NCBI GenBank assembly: GCA_964424805.1
Contig: CAYRKH010000009.1
Coordinates: 1 to 64,000, forward strand
Direction of reading: 5' to 3'
DNA length: 64,000 bases
From: IDS-8 sp964424805
Lineage (GTDB): Bacteria > Pseudomonadota > Gammaproteobacteria > Steroidobacterales > Woeseiaceae
This document shows, one piece after another, positions 15,757 to 26,599 of the stretch. How positions within the stretch are numbered: the stretch's first letter is position 1; every line of letters starts with the position of its first letter. Below the pieces are notes generated by a model. That model did not search any database. It was not told the DNA's origin and saw only the letters and a program-made list of their open reading frames with translations. Made by a program: the position numbers and the translations under genes.

Positions 15757-15788
15757 GAGGCATCGCGCGCGATGCGCGCTCCTACAGG
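15757..15788 (-). repeat. GAGC palindromic repeat, copy R5b
   Basis: Minus-oriented copy with the perfect palindrome GCATCGCGCGCGATGC. Its TAG at 15782-15784 is the stop codon of the SDR gene, again after CTG (Leu). Confidence 0.82.
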
Positions 15789-16699
15789 TCGATACCCATT
15801 GCCTCTGCGGCTTTTTCCAGGAATTTTACCGTTTGCTCGCCGCCGGCCGAAAGCTCCCGCTGCCCTTGCGTCGCCGCGATCTGCGGCCACGCGGCCGCGA
15901 CGTGCTCGCCGTCGCGCTCGCCCGGGGCGAGGAATATGCCCGGCGTTTCGCTGATCACCACCCGGGCAAAGACCCCGGCTCCCGCGGCCAGGATCTGCCG
16001 GGTCGGCGCATCCTCGCTCGCCAGGAAGATCACGGCAGGGGTCACCGCTTCCGGCTGCAGCAGCGCCAGCACGTCCGGGGTCATCAGGTCTTCGGTCATG
16101 CGCGTCGCGGCGATCGGCGCCAGCGAATTGACCTTGATACCGTACTTCTGCCCTTCCAGCGCCAGCGAGTTCATGAAGCCGATCAGCCCCATCTTGGCCG
16201 CACCGTAGTTGGTCTGCCCGAAGTTGCCGTAGAGGCCGCTCGACGACGACGTCATGACGATGCGGCCATAGCGGCCTTCGCGCATCGCCTCCCACACGGC
16301 CTTGGTGCAGTTGACCGAGCCTTCGAGGTGCACGTCCGTGACGGCGTCGAAATCCCGCAGGTCCATCTTCGCGAACGTCTTGTCACGCAGGATGCCCGCA
16401 TTGTTGACGAGCACGTCGACGCGTCCCCAGCGATCGAGGGTTTCCGCGACCATGGCCTGCACCTGCTCGAAGCGGGTGACGTTGGCGCCGTTGGCGAAGG
16501 CTTCGCCGCCTTCCGCCGTAATCTGGCGCACCACCTCGTCGGCCGCGTCGCCGGACGCGCCGGAACCGTCGCGGGCGCTGCCGAGATCGTTGACCACGAC
16601 ACGGGCGCCGCGGCGCGCGAACTCGAGCGCATGCGACCGGCCGAGACCGTGGCCTGCACCGGTCACGATGACCACGCGCCCGTCGAAGCGAATCGACAT
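15782..16699 (-). CDS. SDR-family (3R)-hydroxyacyl-CoA dehydrogenase-like protein
   Basis: A 305-residue short-chain dehydrogenase. The cofactor motif TGAGHGLGR (residues 13-21), NNAG at about 98 and the YGAAK catalytic pair are present, with a Ser triad residue in TSSSSGLYGN. The N-terminus and the extra C-terminal segment resemble the dehydrogenase part of MFE2/HSD17B4-type multifunctional enzymes, which oxidise (3R)-hydroxyacyl-CoA with NAD+. The thiolase directly downstream would take the 3-ketoacyl product. A hydratase domain is absent and not seen nearby. The start overlaps nothing but lies two bases after the peptidase stop, with GGAG six bases upstream. The last Leu and stop come from repeat R5b. 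Confidence 0.85.
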   Translation of the reverse strand: MSIRFDGRVVIVTGAGHGLGRSHALEFARRGARVVVNDLGSARDGSGASGDAADEVVRQITAEGGEAFANGANVTRFEQVQAMVAETLDRWGRVDVLVNNAGILRDKTFAKMDLRDFDAVTDVHLEGSVNCTKAVWEAMREGRYGRIVMTSSSSGLYGNFGQTNYGAAKMGLIGFMNSLALEGQKYGIKVNSLAPIAATRMTEDLMTPDVLALLQPEAVTPAVIFLASEDAPTRQILAAGAGVFARVVISETPGIFLAPGERDGEHVAAAWPQIAATQGQRELSAGGEQTVKFLEKAAEAMGIDL

Positions 16700-16701
16700 C
16701 T

Positions 16702-19452
16702 CTACTCCCCGTGCCGAAGGCCGTTGCCGTCGAGGGTCACCAGCTCGATTTCACCGAGTTCCAGGGCACGTACCTCTTCCCCGATGCGCGACCAGTCGCC
16801 CACCACGACCCACACGAGCCGCTGCGGGTGGAGGTACCGGTCGGCAGCGCCGGCGATCGCCGGCACGTCCAGCGCACGCACGTGCTCCGGGTAGGTGTCC
16901 CAGTAGTCCGCGTCGAGCCCGAAACGCACGATCTCGCTGATCGAGGCCAGTACCGAGGACGCCGTCTCCCAGCGGCCCGGCAGCGTCAGGATGCTCTGGT
17001 TCTTTACCTTCTGCACCTCCTCCGGCGCCGGGGGCTCGCTGCCTGTGACCGCCTCCAGTTCCTTCAGGATCTCAGCCATGGCGGCGGCAGCCTTGTCGGT
17101 CTGCACCGGCGCGTAGGCGAAGAACGGCTGCGGTCCGCGCGCGTCCATGATCGTGCTGCGGGCACCGTAGGACCAGTGCTTGTCCTCGCGCAGGTTCATG
17201 TTGAGCCGTGCCGTGAACGAGCCGCCGAGCACCTCGTTGGCCGCGGCTAGCGCGAGCTTGTCGGGATTATCGTAAGGCGGCACGACGTGGCCGGCGATGA
17301 TCACCGCCTGCTGGGAACCGGGGCGGTCGACGACGTGCACCGTGCTGGCCGTTGGCAGCTCGTCCGGACCGATGTTCTTCTCCGGCACCTCGCCGGGCTC
17401 CCAGCGGGCGAAGTGCTTCTCCAGCAGCGGCCTGATCTCGGCGAGCGTCGTGTCCCCCACCACGATCATCGTGGCATTGTTCGGCCGGAACCAGGTCTCG
17501 TGGAAGGCGACCAGGTCCTCGCGCGTCATCGACTGCACGGAGGCCAGCGTGCCGGAGCCGGTGAACGGGATCGAGTAAGCATGATCCGAGGCATAAATGA
17601 GCTGCGGGAACAGGCGAAGCGCCATCGCGAACGGCTGCGCCAGCTCCTGCTGGATTCCCGCGATCTGCAGGGCGCGCAGGCGCTCCAGCTCCGCCGGCGG
17701 GAACGTCGGGTTCAGGACGATATCGGCGTAGAGCTCGAGCGAATCCCCCAGGTTCGCTTTCAGCGCCGACAGCGTGGCATAGGACGTGTCGAGGTTGGAA
17801 CCGAGGCCGATCCTGGCGCCGAGGCGGCTGGCGGCATCCGCGATCTCCAGCGCGTCCATCTTGTCCGTGCCTTCGTCCATCATGTCCAGCGCGAGATTCG
17901 CGGCGCCGAGCGTGCCGTCCTTGTCCGCGGCATAGCCCGCATCGACGAGCAGTGCGAATTCCACCACCGGCACCGCCGCGTGCGTTGCCACGATGACATC
18001 GAGCCCATTCTCAAGCTCGGTGCGTTCGTATTCCGGGAAGCCGACGGCCGGGAACTCGCGCGGCATCGGCGGGCCGTCCGCGCGCTCCACCTCGTGGTCG
18101 GCGGCGGCGAGCGACGGGTACGGATGCACTTCGAGAACGTAGACGCCGTCCTGCAGCCACTGGCGCGCCGCGGCCAGGACGTTCCCTGCCGTCGCGTCAC
18201 GCAGCGTGCGCAGGCTGTCCTGGTAACCGTCGGGGCTGCCGTAGTAGACCTCGCTGGAGGCCAGCACGTCCGACTTGCCGCCGAAGCCGCCGATGCGCTC
18301 CACGCCGCGGATGAAATCGGCGAACTGCCCGGTGCGGGCGCGATCCAGTTCCTCGGCGCTGAACCCCTCGGCGAGCAGTTTGCGCATCTCCGCGTCGAGC
18401 ATGCGCTCGACGCGGGCGAGATCCTGGCCGGGACCGGCATTGGCGCTTACGATGAACAGGCTGCCGAGCTCACGGCCCCAGACGGACGCGCCGACGCTGG
18501 TGGCGACCTGCTCGTCGTAGACGAGCTTCTCGTAGAGCCGTGAATTCTTGCCGTTCGCCAGGATATCGGCGAACAGCGAGAGATACTCGGCTGCCGCGTC
18601 CGTCAGTTCCGGCACGTTCCAGGTCTTGTAGAGGCGTGCCTGCGGGACGCGGTCCTGCATGACCTGCCGATGGGAGCCCGTGCGTTTGGCCACCCAGGCC
18701 GCGTGACGCTCGATCGGGCGGCTCGGCTCGATTCCGCCGAAGTAGTGCTTTACCTTGTCGAGCGCGGCCTGTGTCTCCACGTCGCCGGCAATCACTATCG
18801 TGGCATTGTTCGGGCCGTAGTACTGGTCGAACCACTCGTGCACGTCGTCCAGCGACGCGGCTTCCAGGTCCTCCATCGAGCCGATGACGGTGTGATCGTA
18901 CGGATGCCCTTCCGGGTACGTGTTCTCCTGGATGAGGTTGAACACGTTGCCGTAAGGCTGGTTCTCGCCCTGGCGTTTCTCGTTCTGCACCACGCCGCGC
19001 TGCTCGTCGAGCCGCGCCTGGTCGACCGCGTTGTTCATGCAGCACATGCGGTCCGATTCCATCCACAGCACCATGTCGAGCGCGGTGGACGGCACGTTCT
19101 GGAAATAGTTGGTGCGATCGGAGTTGGTGGTGCCGTTCATCTCGGTCGCACCCACCGCGTCGAACGGCTTGAAGTAATCGTCGTTGTAGTGCTCGGAGCC
19201 GTTGAACATCAGGTGCTCGAAGAGGTGCGCGAAGCCCGTCTTCCCCGGCACCTCGTTCTTGGAGCCGACGTGATACCAGACGTTGACCGCGACGATCGGG
19301 GCCTTGTGGTCCTCGTGGATGACGACGGTAAGGCCGTTGTCGAGCACGAATTTCTCGAACGGGATGTCGGGGATGGGCAGCTCGTCCTGGGCGATCGCCG
19401 GAACGGCGAATACGGTGGTGATGAGGACGAGTGACGCGGTGAGTCTTCGCAC
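16702..19452 (-). CDS. M16-family zinc metallopeptidase (two-domain, exported)
   Basis: A 916-residue pitrilysin-family peptidase. A signal peptide (about 1-21, cleaved after AIA) is followed by an active M16 half with the inverted zinc motif HLFEH (His76, Glu79, His80) and a downstream EQRGVVQNEKRQ segment. The second half (about 480-900) repeats the fold but has no HxxEH (NLALDMMDEGT at that place), as usual for tandem M16 proteins in which one half is inactive. It should degrade peptides in the periplasm. The start is GTG with AGGAG six bases upstream. The stop lies two bases before the SDR start, so the two may be co-transcribed, though no shared function is evident. Confidence 0.9.
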   Translation of the reverse strand: MRRLTASLVLITTVFAVPAIAQDELPIPDIPFEKFVLDNGLTVVIHEDHKAPIVAVNVWYHVGSKNEVPGKTGFAHLFEHLMFNGSEHYNDDYFKPFDAVGATEMNGTTNSDRTNYFQNVPSTALDMVLWMESDRMCCMNNAVDQARLDEQRGVVQNEKRQGENQPYGNVFNLIQENTYPEGHPYDHTVIGSMEDLEAASLDDVHEWFDQYYGPNNATIVIAGDVETQAALDKVKHYFGGIEPSRPIERHAAWVAKRTGSHRQVMQDRVPQARLYKTWNVPELTDAAAEYLSLFADILANGKNSRLYEKLVYDEQVATSVGASVWGRELGSLFIVSANAGPGQDLARVERMLDAEMRKLLAEGFSAEELDRARTGQFADFIRGVERIGGFGGKSDVLASSEVYYGSPDGYQDSLRTLRDATAGNVLAAARQWLQDGVYVLEVHPYPSLAAADHEVERADGPPMPREFPAVGFPEYERTELENGLDVIVATHAAVPVVEFALLVDAGYAADKDGTLGAANLALDMMDEGTDKMDALEIADAASRLGARIGLGSNLDTSYATLSALKANLGDSLELYADIVLNPTFPPAELERLRALQIAGIQQELAQPFAMALRLFPQLIYASDHAYSIPFTGSGTLASVQSMTREDLVAFHETWFRPNNATMIVVGDTTLAEIRPLLEKHFARWEPGEVPEKNIGPDELPTASTVHVVDRPGSQQAVIIAGHVVPPYDNPDKLALAAANEVLGGSFTARLNMNLREDKHWSYGARSTIMDARGPQPFFAYAPVQTDKAAAAMAEILKELEAVTGSEPPAPEEVQKVKNQSILTLPGRWETASSVLASISEIVRFGLDADYWDTYPEHVRALDVPAIAGAADRYLHPQRLVWVVVGDWSRIGEEVRALELGEIELVTLDGNGLRHGE

Positions 19453-19524
19453 GGCGTGCTCCTGGCTGGAGGGCGGGGATCGGGGAGGATACCGGGCGCC
19501 GTCAGGCGGGACAACAAACGCCCG

Positions 19525-21021
19525 TCAGCCGGAGGCGGCGCTTCGCGTGCGGACCCGCGAGATGGCGTCTTGCCAGCCCCCGTACAGCTTCTCGCGGCGC
19601 CCGCTGTCCATCGCGGAGGAAAATGACGCCTCGCCTTGCCACGACTCCGCGATTCCCTGCAGCGAATCGAAAATCCCGCCCTCGAGTCCCGCGAGCGCGG
19701 CGGCGCCGGTTACCGTGGACTCGATGTTTCGCGGGCGTTCGACGGTGAGGTCGAGGATGTCTGCCAGGAACTGCATCAGCCAGCCGTTTGCCGCCATGCC
19801 GCCGTCGCCGCGGATGACCTTCGGGGCGATGCCGTCCTCGGCCATCGCGGCGATGAGGTCTTTCGCCTGGTAGGCGACGGACTGCAGCGTCGCGGTAACG
19901 ATCTCGGCGATGCCGCTGTCGCGGGTCAGCCCCAGGATCGCGCCGCGTGCGTCCGGATCCCACCAGGGCGCGCCGAGGCCGGCAAAGGCCGGCACGACGT
20001 GCACCTGCTCGACGATGCCGGTTCTGGCGGCGATCGTTTCCGTTTCGGCCGCGGTTTCGATCAGTTTAAGATCATCGCGCAGCCATTTCACCGCGGATCC
20101 CGCGACGAAGATGCTGCCTTCGATGGCGTAGGTCACCTCGTTACCCCGGCGATACGCGATTGTCGTCAGGAGCTTGTTACGGGAGGGGACCGGCCGCCCG
20201 CCCGTGTTGGTAATCACGAAGCAGCCGGTGCCGAACGTCGCCTTGGTCATGCCGGGCTCGAAGCCGGCCTGCCCGACCAGCGCCGCCTGCTGGTCGCCGG
20301 CGACCCCGCGGATCGGCAGCGCCATGCCGAGCACCTGGTCGTCGGTGGTGCCGAAATCGGCGGTGCAGTCCCGGACTTCCGGCAGCAGGGAGGACGGAAT
20401 GTCCAGGACGCGGAGCAGCTCGTCGTCCCATTGCTGCGTGTGGATATTGAACAGCATGGTGCGGCAGGCGTTGGTGGCGTCCGTCGCGTGCACGCGGCCG
20501 TTCGTCAGGCGCCAGATGAGGAAGCAATCGACGGTGCCGAATGCCAGGCGGCCTTCGTTTGCGAACCGGCGAGCGCCGTCGACGTTGTCGAGAATCCAGG
20601 CAAGCTTGGTGGCCGAGAAATAGGGATCGATGAGCAGCCCCGTCCTTTCCGTCACCTCACGCTCGAGCCCTTCGCTCCGCAGCCGGCGGCAGAAATCGGC
20701 CGTGCGCCGGTCCTGCCAGACGATAGCGGGGTACACGCAGCGGCCGCTCTCCCGGTCCCACACGAGCGTGGTCTCACGCTGGTTGGTGATGCCGAGGCCC
20801 GCGAAATCGGCAGCCGACAGGCCGCTCTCGCCGATGGCGCGGCGGGTGACGCCCAGCGTGGTTTTCCAGATTGCCTCCGGATCGTGCTCCACCCAGCCGG
20901 GTTTCGGATAGCCCTGTGCAAACTCCTGCTGCGCGCTGCGAACGGGCTGCAAACGACGATCGAAGACGACGGCCCGGCTGCTGCTCGTGCCCTGGTCGAT
21001 GCCGAGCAGGTAATCAGGCAA
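19525..21021 (-). CDS. glpK: Glycerol kinase
   Basis: A 498-residue FGGY-family kinase at the usual length for glycerol kinase. The N-terminus has LLGIDQGTSSSRAVVF (ATP phosphate loop), and the family pattern GTVDCFLIWRLTNG, ATDATNACRTMLFNI and GGMAANGWLMQFLADI is clear. It phosphorylates glycerol to sn-glycerol 3-phosphate for lipid synthesis or catabolism. No glpF or glpD is adjacent. The start is TTG at 21021, eight bases inside the thioesterase gene, with GGACGGG upstream; no ATG is available at the expected position. The tight overlap suggests co-expression with the thioesterase and acetoacetyl-CoA synthetase genes. Confidence 0.95.
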   Translation of the reverse strand: MPDYLLGIDQGTSSSRAVVFDRRLQPVRSAQQEFAQGYPKPGWVEHDPEAIWKTTLGVTRRAIGESGLSAADFAGLGITNQRETTLVWDRESGRCVYPAIVWQDRRTADFCRRLRSEGLEREVTERTGLLIDPYFSATKLAWILDNVDGARRFANEGRLAFGTVDCFLIWRLTNGRVHATDATNACRTMLFNIHTQQWDDELLRVLDIPSSLLPEVRDCTADFGTTDDQVLGMALPIRGVAGDQQAALVGQAGFEPGMTKATFGTGCFVITNTGGRPVPSRNKLLTTIAYRRGNEVTYAIEGSIFVAGSAVKWLRDDLKLIETAAETETIAARTGIVEQVHVVPAFAGLGAPWWDPDARGAILGLTRDSGIAEIVTATLQSVAYQAKDLIAAMAEDGIAPKVIRGDGGMAANGWLMQFLADILDLTVERPRNIESTVTGAAALAGLEGGIFDSLQGIAESWQGEASFSSAMDSGRREKLYGGWQDAISRVRTRSAASG

Positions 21022-21531
21022 CGCGCCCGTCCAACGAGTAGAGCGGCCGCGCGATCCGCATCCGCTTGCCCGCCTCCTCGGGAAGCTCCGCTTCCGGCTG
21101 GGCCGCCGCGAGTGCCGCGAGCGCGTTCAGGACGAAGTCCGGCCACGGGCTTACCCGGCGTGTCGCAAGATCGACGTGCAGGTTCATCCATTCGGCGGTA
21201 GCCGCAAGGTAATTCTCCTCCGCGTGGTACATGCGCTGGAACTGGTGCACCCGCTTGGCGTCGTACGCGAGGATCTGCGATTCGATGCGATAGGCCTGTC
21301 CCTCCGTCAGCTCGCGGCGCCAGGTGACGTGGGATTCGACGGCGAAGGTGGTGCCGCCCGTCTCGCGGATGTAGTCGTCGGTCACACCGGCGCGCGCCAG
21401 CAGGTCGTCCACCGCCTTGTCGAACGCCAGGACGTAGAAGGCGACGTTCATGTGGCCGTTGATGTCGATCCATTGCGGCTGCACGACGCCCTCGTGGATG
21501 ACAGAACCGTCCTGCGCGGCGGCGCTCACGG

Positions 21532-21535
<4 letters not shown>
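21014..21535 (-). CDS. Hotdog-fold acyl-CoA thioesterase (4-hydroxybenzoyl-CoA thioesterase-like)
   Basis: A 173-residue single hotdog domain. The active-site pattern WIDINGHMNVAFYVLAFDKA near residue 25 matches the DxNxHMN/Y type of FadM and 4HBT-like thioesterases. It should hydrolyse an acyl-CoA; the substrate is not predictable. The start is TTG at 21535, overlapping the synthetase stop as TTGA; a GTG lies two codons later. The gene sits between glpK and the acetoacetyl-CoA synthetase on the same strand with overlaps at both ends, so all three are likely one transcript. Confidence 0.82.
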
Positions 21536-23469
<1,934 letters not shown>

Positions 23470-23542
23470 GCCTGCCCTATCATGTTGTGCTGGTTTTGAA
23501 TGATTATCGCAACAATCCTTCCCGTCTGCATGGAGTTGCCCG

Positions 23543-24562
23543 ATGGCAAGACAAGAGACACTGCCGCAGGAGATGCGCGCGGTACACATTGCGCGCCCCG
23601 GCGGGCCGGAAGTGCTCGAGCCGGTCACGCTGCCGGTTCCGGCGGCGCGCAACGGTGAGGTCCTGGTGAAGGTCGCGGCGGCCGGGGTCAACCGGCCGGA
23701 CGTCGTGCAGCGGCTGGGCAAATACCCGCCGCCGCCGGATGCCGATCCGCTGCCGGGCCTGGAGATCGCGGGCGAAGTCGCGGCGCTGGGCGAAGGCGCC
23801 TCGCGTTACCGCCCCGGCGATCGCGTGATGGCGCTCGTCCACGGCGGCGGTTACGCGGAGTACTGCCGCGTGCACGAAACGCACTGCCTGCCGGTCCCGG
23901 CCGGCCTGTCGGCGGTGGTGGCCGCCGCGGTGCCGGAAACGTATTTCACGGTGCACTACAACCTGTTCATGCGCGCGGGGCTCGCGGCCGGCGAGACGCT
24001 GCTGGTGCACGGCGGGGCCGGCGGCATCGGCACGACCGCCATCCAGCTTGCCGTTGCGAACGGCGCGACCGTCGTAACGACCGCCGGCACTGACGAGAAG
24101 TGCCGCTTCTGCGAACGGCTGGGCGCGGCGCACGCCATCAATTACCGCGCGGGAGACTGGGCGGAGGCCGTACGCTCACGCCTGGGCGGCCGCGGCGTCG
24201 ACGTCGTGCTGGACATGGTCGGGGGCTCTTACGTGCAGCAGAACATCGACCTCCTGGAGCGGGACGGCCGCTACGTGATCATCGCGTTCCTCAAAGGCTC
24301 GAAAGCCGCGCTCGACCTGCGTGCCGTGCTCAGCAGGCGGCTGACCGTCACGGGATCCCTGCTGCGGCCGCAAACCATCGAGGAGAAGTCCGCCATTCGC
24401 GAGGACCTGGAACAGCGCGTCCTGCCGCTGCTGGAGGCCGGCACGGTTGCGCCGGTCATCGACTCGACCTTCCCGCTGGAGCAGGCCTCCAGGGCCCACG
24501 CCCGGCTGGAATCGGGCGGCCACATCGGCAAGATAGTGCTGGAGCCGGACCACGCCGGCTAG
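23543..24562 (+). CDS. NAD(P)H quinone oxidoreductase, PIG3/Qor type
   Basis: A 339-residue zinc-independent medium-chain dehydrogenase. The N-terminal catalytic domain (PGLEIAGEVAALGEG, GDRVMALVHGGGYAEY) is followed by a Rossmann domain with HGGAGGIGTTAIQLA near residue 155. The usual zinc ligands of alcohol dehydrogenases are absent. Such proteins reduce quinones with NADPH. The ATG has GGAG seven bases upstream. It runs divergently from the acetoacetyl-CoA synthetase, with about 70 bases between starts, and its end overlaps the leucine dehydrogenase gene by four bases. Confidence 0.9.
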   Translation: MARQETLPQEMRAVHIARPGGPEVLEPVTLPVPAARNGEVLVKVAAAGVNRPDVVQRLGKYPPPPDADPLPGLEIAGEVAALGEGASRYRPGDRVMALVHGGGYAEYCRVHETHCLPVPAGLSAVVAAAVPETYFTVHYNLFMRAGLAAGETLLVHGGAGGIGTTAIQLAVANGATVVTTAGTDEKCRFCERLGAAHAINYRAGDWAEAVRSRLGGRGVDVVLDMVGGSYVQQNIDLLERDGRYVIIAFLKGSKAALDLRAVLSRRLTVTGSLLRPQTIEEKSAIREDLEQRVLPLLEAGTVAPVIDSTFPLEQASRAHARLESGGHIGKIVLEPDHAG

Positions 24563-25620
24563 CGGCTGGAGGTAGCCCGATCCCTGATGATGCGGCGGGC
24601 CTGCTCGTCCGCGATGATGTTGGTCGGGCGGGCGGTGGCCGCCGCCTGCTCGAATATGGCGGTGAGGCGCGGGCCGATGGCCTCGATCCGGGAGATGACC
24701 TCCTCGTCGGAGGCGGTACCGAAGTACTCGGCGGCGACGTTGATGATGCCGCCGGCGTTGATCACGTAGTCGGGCGCGTAGAGGATGCCGGCATCCGCCA
24801 GCCGCTGGCCGTCGGCCGCGCTCTCGAGCTGGTTGTTGGCCGAGCCGGCAACGATCGCGGCGCGGAGTTTCGGGATCGACGTCCCGTTCAGGACGGCACC
24901 CAGCGCGCAAGGGGCGACCACATCGACCTCCTGGAAGAGGATCTCGTCGAGGCCCACCGCCGCCGCGCCGAACTCCTCCCGCGCCGCCGCGACCCGCTGC
25001 TCGTTGATGTCGGCCACGACGAGCTTCGCACCCGCCTCAGCGAGGTAGCGGCACAGGCTGTAGCCCACGTTGCCGATGCCCTGCACGGCCACCGCCAGGC
25101 CCTCCAGGTCGTCCCGCGACAGCTTGAAACGCACCGCCGCCTCGATGCCCTTGAAGATGCCCCAGGCGGTCTTCGGCGACGGATCGCCGCCCGCCTGCCC
25201 GGACTTTTGCGGGAGGCCCGTGACGTACTTCGTGCGGCGCGCGATCGTCTCCATCACCTCGACCGACATGCCGACGTCCTCGGCGGTGATGTAGCTGCCG
25301 CCCAGCTGGTCGACGAACTCGCCGAATTTCTCGAACAGCGCGTCGCTCGGCTCTGAATCGGCCGTTTTCAGGATCACCGCCTTACCGCCGCCGAAGGCAA
25401 GATCCGCCATCGCGTTCTTGTAACTCATGCCCTGCGACAGCCGTAGCACGTCGTGCAGCGCCGCCCCGTCGGACTCGTAACGCCACATCCGGCAGCCGCC
25501 CGCGGCCGGGCCGAGCGCGGTCGAGTGGATCGCGATGATCGCGCGAAGGCCGGTCGCCGTGTCCCTGCAGAACAGCACGCGCTCGTGATCGTCGTATGCG
25601 GAATCGTCGAATACTGCCAT
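24559..25620 (-). CDS. Leucine/valine/phenylalanine dehydrogenase (Glu/Leu/Phe/Val family)
   Basis: A 353-residue NAD+-dependent amino acid dehydrogenase. AAGGCRMWRY, the substrate-binding Lys in MSYKNAMADL and the catalytic Lys in FGGGKAVI are all present, and the nucleotide fold has VQGIGNVG near 180. Length and sequence fit leucine dehydrogenase, which converts branched-chain amino acids to 2-oxo acids. The ATG has GAGGAGA upstream. It is convergent with the quinone oxidoreductase. Leucine breakdown yields acetoacetate and acetyl-CoA, in line with the acetoacetyl-CoA synthetase nearby. Valine or phenylalanine as main substrate cannot be excluded. Confidence 0.92.
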   Translation of the reverse strand: MAVFDDSAYDDHERVLFCRDTATGLRAIIAIHSTALGPAAGGCRMWRYESDGAALHDVLRLSQGMSYKNAMADLAFGGGKAVILKTADSEPSDALFEKFGEFVDQLGGSYITAEDVGMSVEVMETIARRTKYVTGLPQKSGQAGGDPSPKTAWGIFKGIEAAVRFKLSRDDLEGLAVAVQGIGNVGYSLCRYLAEAGAKLVVADINEQRVAAAREEFGAAAVGLDEILFQEVDVVAPCALGAVLNGTSIPKLRAAIVAGSANNQLESAADGQRLADAGILYAPDYVINAGGIINVAAEYFGTASDEEVISRIEAIGPRLTAIFEQAAATARPTNIIADEQARRIIRDRATSSR

Positions 25621-25662
25621 GGAATCTCCTCGGGTTGCCGGCAGGCGTCGCCTGCCGTGCGC

Positions 25663-26046
25663 TCAGCAGGATTCGATATCCTGCAGCGGGTGCGGGAACA
25701 TGTCGGACTCATCCTCCCCCGCGCGCGGGGCGAGGCACTGGAAGTCCTTCTCCACGAGAATCCTGAGCTGCTCGCCGCCTTCCAGCGGCTGCGCGCCTTC
25801 GATCGACACCTGTTCCGTACCGGCCCACTGGCGCACGGTCGCCTCCGGCAGGCTGACCACCAGGCGCCCGTTTGCGAGCCGCGCCTCGGCGCGCCCGGCG
25901 GCCTTCGAGGTTTCGAGGATGTACTCGAGCCTCGAACCGCCCGGGAATGCCGTCGCGGCGATCACCTGCCCGTCCCGCTGCATGCGGTCGACCTCGCCGC
26001 GCGTCAGGCGCAGGCGAATGGAATTGTCCTGTATGCGTAGCTTCAA
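25663..26046 (-). CDS. DUF7009-like small protein, function unknown
   Basis: A 127-residue soluble protein starting LKLRIQDNSIRLRLT, a pattern of a small conserved family (DUF7009 as I recall it) with alternating beta strands. The C-terminus has the charged segment EDESDMFPHPL and a final Cys. I prefer the TTG at 26046 because it fits the family start and has GAGG eight bases upstream; a GTG at 26082 would add 12 residues. It is monocistronic between leucine dehydrogenase and the cold-shock gene on the same strand. No catalytic motif is visible and I cannot assign a function. Confidence 0.65.
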   Translation of the reverse strand: MKLRIQDNSIRLRLTRGEVDRMQRDGQVIAATAFPGGSRLEYILETSKAAGRAEARLANGRLVVSLPEATVRQWAGTEQVSIEGAQPLEGGEQLRILVEKDFQCLAPRAGEDESDMFPHPLQDIESC

Positions 26047-26232
26047 GGGAGTAGCCTCGTGCTGCAGAAACCACAGGCGCACGGACCATCGCGCAACACC
26101 TGGTAGAACATCGCGACTGTCGTGGCGGCTGCTGTTGCGAGCGCCTCACGGCGTCTCGTTATTTCTCCCCCGCCCTGCCGGACCGACCGGATTACTCTTG
26201 TTGTTTCCGGTCGTGCCGTTGTGTTGCTTCGC

Positions 26233-26445
26233 TTACTCGGCGATAACGTTTTCCGCCTGCGGTCCTTTCTGGCCCTGCGTCACCTCCATGGTGACCTTCT
26301 GACCCTCTTTCAGGGACTTGAAGCCCTCCATCTGGATCGAGCTGTGGTGAACGAAGACGTCCTGCCCCCCTTCGCGCTCGATAAAGCCAAACCCCTTGTC
26401 GTCATTGAACCACTTGACGGTACCGCTCACTCTTTCGCCTGCCAT
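26233..26445 (-). CDS. Cold-shock domain protein (CspA family)
   Basis: A 70-residue single cold-shock domain. RNP1 (KGFGFIE) and RNP2 (DVFVHHSSI) are intact, as is the start GTVKWFNDDKG. It binds single-stranded RNA/DNA and works as an RNA chaperone. GAGG lies five bases before the ATG. The 150-base region upstream to the HPPD stop probably holds its promoter and leader; TATACA lies about 20 bases before the ATG. Whether it is cold-induced or constitutive cannot be told. Confidence 0.95.
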   Translation of the reverse strand: MAGERVSGTVKWFNDDKGFGFIEREGGQDVFVHHSSIQMEGFKSLKEGQKVTMEVTQGQKGPQAENVIAE

Positions 26446-26599
26446 AACAACCTCACTGTATAGCTCCCCGCCCGGAGGACGGCATCACGCGTGCGCCGCT
26501 CGAGACGAGCGGCGACAGGCGACAGTTTACCCGCATTCGGGGGCGGCGGCGCGGTATTTGGCCGGAAAACGCCAAAAAACGGCAGGCGGGCGGGGCCGG

